Below, piece by piece: positions 59,323 through 64,000 of a stretch of DNA of 64,000 nt. The notes under the pieces were generated by a model that had not been told where the DNA came from, did no database searches, and saw only the letters and a program-made list of their open reading frames with translations. This DNA is from Sipunculus nudus. Taxonomy: Eukaryota; Annelida; Sipuncula; Golfingiida; Sipunculidae. Position numbers and translations under genes: made by a program. The DNA is taken from NCBI GenBank assembly GCA_026874595.1, contig CM049319.1, forward strand, positions 57,172,917 through 57,236,916, given 5' to 3'. Every line of letters starts with the position of its first letter. The first letter of the stretch is position 1.

Positions 59323-62057
59323 ATCTTTTCCTAAGGAAAATTGCCTACCTCGACCGACCACTTTAATTTTTACGCGAAAATCACTCGTTTTAATGCTTCA
59401 GGTTTCCCATATATGTGTATCTTGAAAATGTAACTTCAGTTAATTTTATAATCAATTTGGTTGATTGGCGATGTTTTCAAACGCACCAGAAAAGAGTGAC
59501 ATTGTGCCATGTGTCGACGCACTATATGAAAAAAATAAAAAACGCCATAATCGGTACGAAAATGGTTCGATTTTTCCGGGGTGATTCAAGAAAATAGAAT
59601 CTTTAAAATGGATTAAGATTACAAAATATTACAAAAAGAATTTAAATACACAGTGGTTTGTATAGATCAGCAGAGCATTGATGTAGATCAGCAGAGCAAT
59701 CTAATCGAAAATTAGTAGCAAACCGAAATACAGCACTTCATATGAAGCCTATAAAATACGTTTATTCGCCATATTCCAGCCGCCGAAGTAAAATGTACTA
59801 CCACTTCTCAAATTGGCAGAAGAAATTTGGTGGTGAACCGCATATTTCATAGTTTATAGGATCATTCATTTGTTTCTGCTTAAAAAATATGAGCATTTAC
59901 TCCATCACACCAATCATTCCAGTTAACTTTTGCAGCATCAAACGTGTATCAGTCTAAAATCATAAACATAGAACCTCTAAGTATTGCGACTATCCTCGTC
60001 TTGCGACAGGTCTACAGGGTTCCTGGTCTGAAAATGATGATGCTGCGTCTGAAGTATTTCAGTTTCTCCATTTCGGTATTCCATTGCTTTAATGAGTATA
60101 TCACCCCACTCCATTTCATAGCTGAATGTTTATCCATATAACCCGAATTACAAAGCATTGTATTACCTCAAGTTTATGTTTAAACTGTGTTTAAACACCG
60201 CTTTTAGTTATATATTCAACATAGCTAATAAGTCATACGTTCCTGTCATACAACTAACATGACATACATAATGACGTCATTAAGAGTGATATTTAATGCT
60301 TTCACATACCTGTTCCATATGCAGCCAAATAGAAAAACCACATACATATACTCCATGATTGGCATGAAAATCTAAAATTCAATGTAGACAAATGTAAACA
60401 TGCTTTGAAGAATTATTTATAAAAGTTAGTCTTTATGCTTTGTCTAACTATTTTTACCGCATGCCATTGAAAGTATATTAACCTCTGTAGGCCTATCCTA
60501 TTAGGCATACGATCCGCCTTCAAGATTATCGGTAAAAGTGTAAAAGGCTGTGAGACATCAGGCCTACCTACCACCCCTTTTATCTATATTTCGACTGACC
60601 CATTTATAGGCCACCCCTACTTAATGTATGATCAGTAGCCGCCACGATAATTCTACGCATCCAAGTTTCTCACGTTTAACAATAGACTGGCAGTGTATGA
60701 CATGTTTCGGACAGACCTTCCGGCCATATGGTGATTTTAAATTCCTGTATTGATTTATATTATCTGTGGGAAAAGTCCTTTTGGGCTATCACCTTTCAGC
60801 TGCACAGTTTACTTTTAGTAATATTACACAATATACTTTGTGTAATTTTTTTAGTATTTCAGTGTCTGTGATTTGCAGTATTTGTTTTAGTTATACCTAT
60901 ATTAAACAATCAGGTATTATATTGTGATGTTTCATGTTATTTTGTGATACAATGTATTTTGACAGTACTGTACAATATTGTTGATATTTCAAAATTGTGG
61001 CAATACATGTGATGCACAATTGATGTAAATAAATATTGTCGTGTAACTTTCTGAATTTATTCGTTATTAAACTTCCATCATGACTATATTGAATAAACTT
61101 AATTCAAAGTGATTCAAAATATTTAAAATTATTTTAATATTTTTAAGCAATAATATCAAGATGCCATTGAGTAATGGGGTAGAGAATACTAGAGATATCA
61201 CACAGCAGTGGGTTAGGGACACGCCCCCTAATTAGTGTGATCAGACTGCTGCAGTGTAGGCCGGGACACGCCCCCAAAATTAGCCTGCTGCAGGGCAGCC
61301 TGCTGGTCACAAGTTTTCCTGGAAATATTGGTCCCAGCTAGCTCATTTCTGTGAATTATAAAACTGCCATAACTTTTCAGTGAGTGGTCACATCATGTTG
61401 ATTTAAGAACTATATTGATCCTGAAGCTAAAATTTATCTTGCCATGTATTTCTTATACGTGAATTTTTATTTTGAATAATTGACTAATATACCTACCGAG
61501 GGCTCAATATTTTTACACGGGAACCAATCTACACCTACTTTGAAGCATTAGGCTGGTTCCCTGCCAATAAATAAACATTAAGTTCACTGCAGTTAGGGCC
61601 TCCCAGACTGCGATGTTAAATCGTTTTACACGTTGAAAGTTTTTCTCACATGACTGATGACCATTATAGCGATAAGATAGCACCGGTTTTCGGCCTTTAT
61701 CCTCCGAAACCCCTCCCCCAGTGTATTAACAGTATAAATCATGGATGACGGAACAGCAGTACAAGTGGAAGGACGAAAGGTACCGTAATTATTTATAATA
61801 TATATTAAGGATATACGTGTTATAATCAACATATGACATCCACATGCCTCTTCTCCATTACATGAATCCTAAACATCATAACGTCCGTCCGTATACACCT
61901 ATAATCTCGTCCATGTAAGCCGGATTCTATACTCGTCCTATACGTGCAAAGGCCAGAACGACAGTAGACAAAACTGTCAAAAGTCCTGCATCGCCCAGCA
62001 GATTTCTATTTGGCAGGCCTTATTTCCACTCTCCATTTGCCCAGACTCATCGGTACT
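59323..62057. other. No gene seen
   Basis: AT-rich sequence. A short direct repeat around GGGACACGCCCCC occurs at about 61,217 and 61,262. Otherwise nothing is supported. Confidence 0.4.
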
Positions 62058-63749
62058 TGGTAAAACCCGGAATCGGAACCCGGACTCCACAATAATAATC
62101 GCCGGACACCGAAACAACAGCTTATATATATTGTATGACTTGTTGTTTCATAACAATTTTACATGTGTTAGATGCTCTACTATTCACTCCTTAAGAATAC
62201 AATACGAATGTTTCCTCATATTATCTGTAACATCTACAATGCATGTTTTATTTAACCGGACTCCAACTCAGACTCTTACAAATGAGTGAAGATGGCATGG
62301 GTGTCATGAAAATAATTACTTCTGAAAGCATGTTCTCTTATATATGAATTCATTAATTCGGACTCCACAGGAATAATTACATTTTCTCTCTATAATTTAT
62401 TTTTCTTATTCACTTATAATTAATTTTTAATTGACCAAAAGACTTATTAGAATTCAACACTCATGCAATTTATTTAATTTTATCACAAGAATTAAATTTT
62501 GTGAATTCAGATTATTGAATTATTAAGACACATGGACAATTTTCTTAACAGTCTGAAGATTTTTTAAGTGAAGTTTAACTTGTAATGGATTTTTTGATAG
62601 AAAAACAGCATTTATATTTCCATATTCTTTTAAATATTCCAAATTTATTGAAACATTGTTGTTACATGCAAGGGTTAGCTTAATCCAATGGGAAATATGA
62701 CAAACAGTTTTTATGCTTCATTTTATTAGCAAGTACTAAAAACTACAACAAAACAAAACATGTGCTCAAGGACCAAACAGAGTGTCAATATGCTGCATCT
62801 AGTACTTTCAAGAAAACTTTATATTAAAGAAACAGCACCTTGTATATAGATATTGAATGAAAATAGCACAAATGAATAACTGCATGAATTGAATAAATCA
62901 ATAAGTTAAGATTTATTGAAACTAAACACATCACCCAGTATGACATGAGGGGTTATTGATAATACCTGTATTTTTTTTATTTCTTCCTTAAACATACAGA
63001 CATACAGGTGTTTCTCATTTTAGTACCAAAATGTTAAATATATTTAAAGCTGCTACACCATATTTGCATGTACAATTTTAGGCACTAACACTATTCAATA
63101 ATAATTAACCATATATGATTGAAATATATAAACAATTAAATAAATAATAATTTAAACAAATCTAAATACCTTAAATCTAAAATTAAAAAATGCAATAATA
63201 TCCAAGAATAGTTTATCAAATGAAACTACAACCACATTTTAATTCTTTAATAATGAAAATTAACATACTACTGGTCAACACCTGGGGAACAGAACCACTG
63301 CTGGGAAACTTTAAGGTCAATGTTAATTCATGCAAGTTAAAAAAGCTTTCTGTATGTACTGCATGGTCACATGCGTCTGACCATTCATGTTGTCCAGGCA
63401 GTCTGGAATTAAACAAGTAAACAATAAATTTATTTTCCTTTCTTTGTTAACCTGAGGTTCCAAAGTTACAATAATGTTTTAAAAAAATGGAATATTTAAA
63501 AGGATATTGGAATATAAATGGTGTTTTCTACAGAAAATCCTTTAGTTTTTATTATTCCAAAATATATATCAGTAATCCTCAGCTCTGAGGCACCAGAATA
63601 CTGATACATATGTTCATGGTTTTACAAAGACACCCATGGCACCAGACCTACCACATGATCAGGGTAAGCAGGGTGAGCTTTCGGGGTCCGGCAATTATAA
63701 CTGTGGAGTCCGAGTCCGGGGTCCGAGTCGGAGTCCGGGATTTACCAAT
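62058..63749. mobile_element. DNA element with inverted GGACTCC-rich ends
   Basis: The left end (62,058-62,113) starts TTGGTAAAACCCGG and carries CGGACTCCACAATAATAA. The right end (63,684-63,749) is its inverse, with TGTGGAGTCCGAG and ending CCGGGATTTACCAA. Target duplication is unclear. The interior is AT-rich, with one possible minus-strand exon at 63,216-63,410 (acceptor-like TTAATTCCAG, then LPGQHEWSDACDHAV) of unknown family. Confidence 0.55.
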
Positions 63750-64000
63750 TACTAGACTAGTGCTGTTAGGTCTTGGCTAATGGTACAGGTAAAGTCTAGA
63801 CAGGTGCACAGGACTATACACTCTGGTTTATAACTTCATTAATTTATCCCACCACCAGCTGATTTTATCAAAAACAATTTCAATGGCATGACTATGGTGT
63901 CAAAATAAGTGAACTTTGTCTGAAAGAAAACTAGAACCACAAGGAAACATAGGACACATACATGTAAGAGTAAATTAATAATAAGACTGTTGTCACCAGT
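63750..64000. other. No gene seen
   Basis: Ordinary AT-rich sequence up to the window edge. Confidence 0.4.

Overview
This 64 kb window is AT-rich metazoan nuclear DNA with no bacterial gene organisation. The best fit is a mollusc, probably a bivalve. The reasons are a tandem family of single-LRRCT Toll-like receptors (TLRs), pearl/HINE-like Helentron elements with internal tandem arrays and a short ACGG run, several non-LTR retroelements, and abundant (TA)n. This assignment is inference from gene and repeat content. I see no tRNA or rRNA gene and no CRISPR array.

The backbone is a decaying cluster of TLR genes, all on the minus strand. Four near full-length or large copies lie at about 8.96-11.14 kb (A), 17.84-19.06 kb (B), 32.00-34.19 kb (C) and 53.40-55.50 kb (D). 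Three short relics lie at about 13.6-14.4, 28.0-28.7 and 46.2-47.2 kb. Full copy plus relic looks like the duplicated unit, because flanks of different copies also align. Copy C is the only one with a long continuous LRR-TM-TIR frame (686 codons), but a TAA interrupts it just after the signal peptide. Copy A has a TGA three codons earlier. Copies B and D share one nonsense codon in the TIR domain. In every copy the TIR box-2 proline is replaced by Leu or Phe.

Mobile elements have invaded the cluster. At 0.17-7.47 kb there is a minus-strand Ty3/gypsy-type LTR element with normal PR-RT-RH-IN order and many lesions. At 36.27-42.25 kb there is a plus-strand LTR element whose integrase lies upstream of reverse transcriptase (Gmr1-like order) and whose Gag resembles SCAN-related Gag. 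Three non-LTR (LINE) fragments lie at 11.6-13.0 (+), 44.0-45.3 (+) and 49.7-50.96 (-) kb. Two Tigger-like TA-target DNA elements lie at 7.47-8.14 and 34.45-35.51 kb. Two pearl/HINE copies lie at 30.6-31.6 and 47.5-48.2 kb, and a second pearl-like array at 50.96-52.44 kb. A GTCG-rich MITE lies at 52.64-53.20 kb. A 1.7 kb element with inverted ends lies at 62.06-63.75 kb.

The most striking structure is a 7.8 kb element at 19,646-27,479. Its long terminal inverted repeats are built from a 16-bp GC-rich minisatellite, it has a 9-bp target duplication, and the empty site survives next to TLR copy D. It contains a second inverted pair of CCCACATGGGCC-rich arrays, a Penelope-like terminus and possible minus-strand exons. 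From 56 kb to the end the window is AT-rich and gene-poor. All coordinates of degenerate copies are visual estimates.
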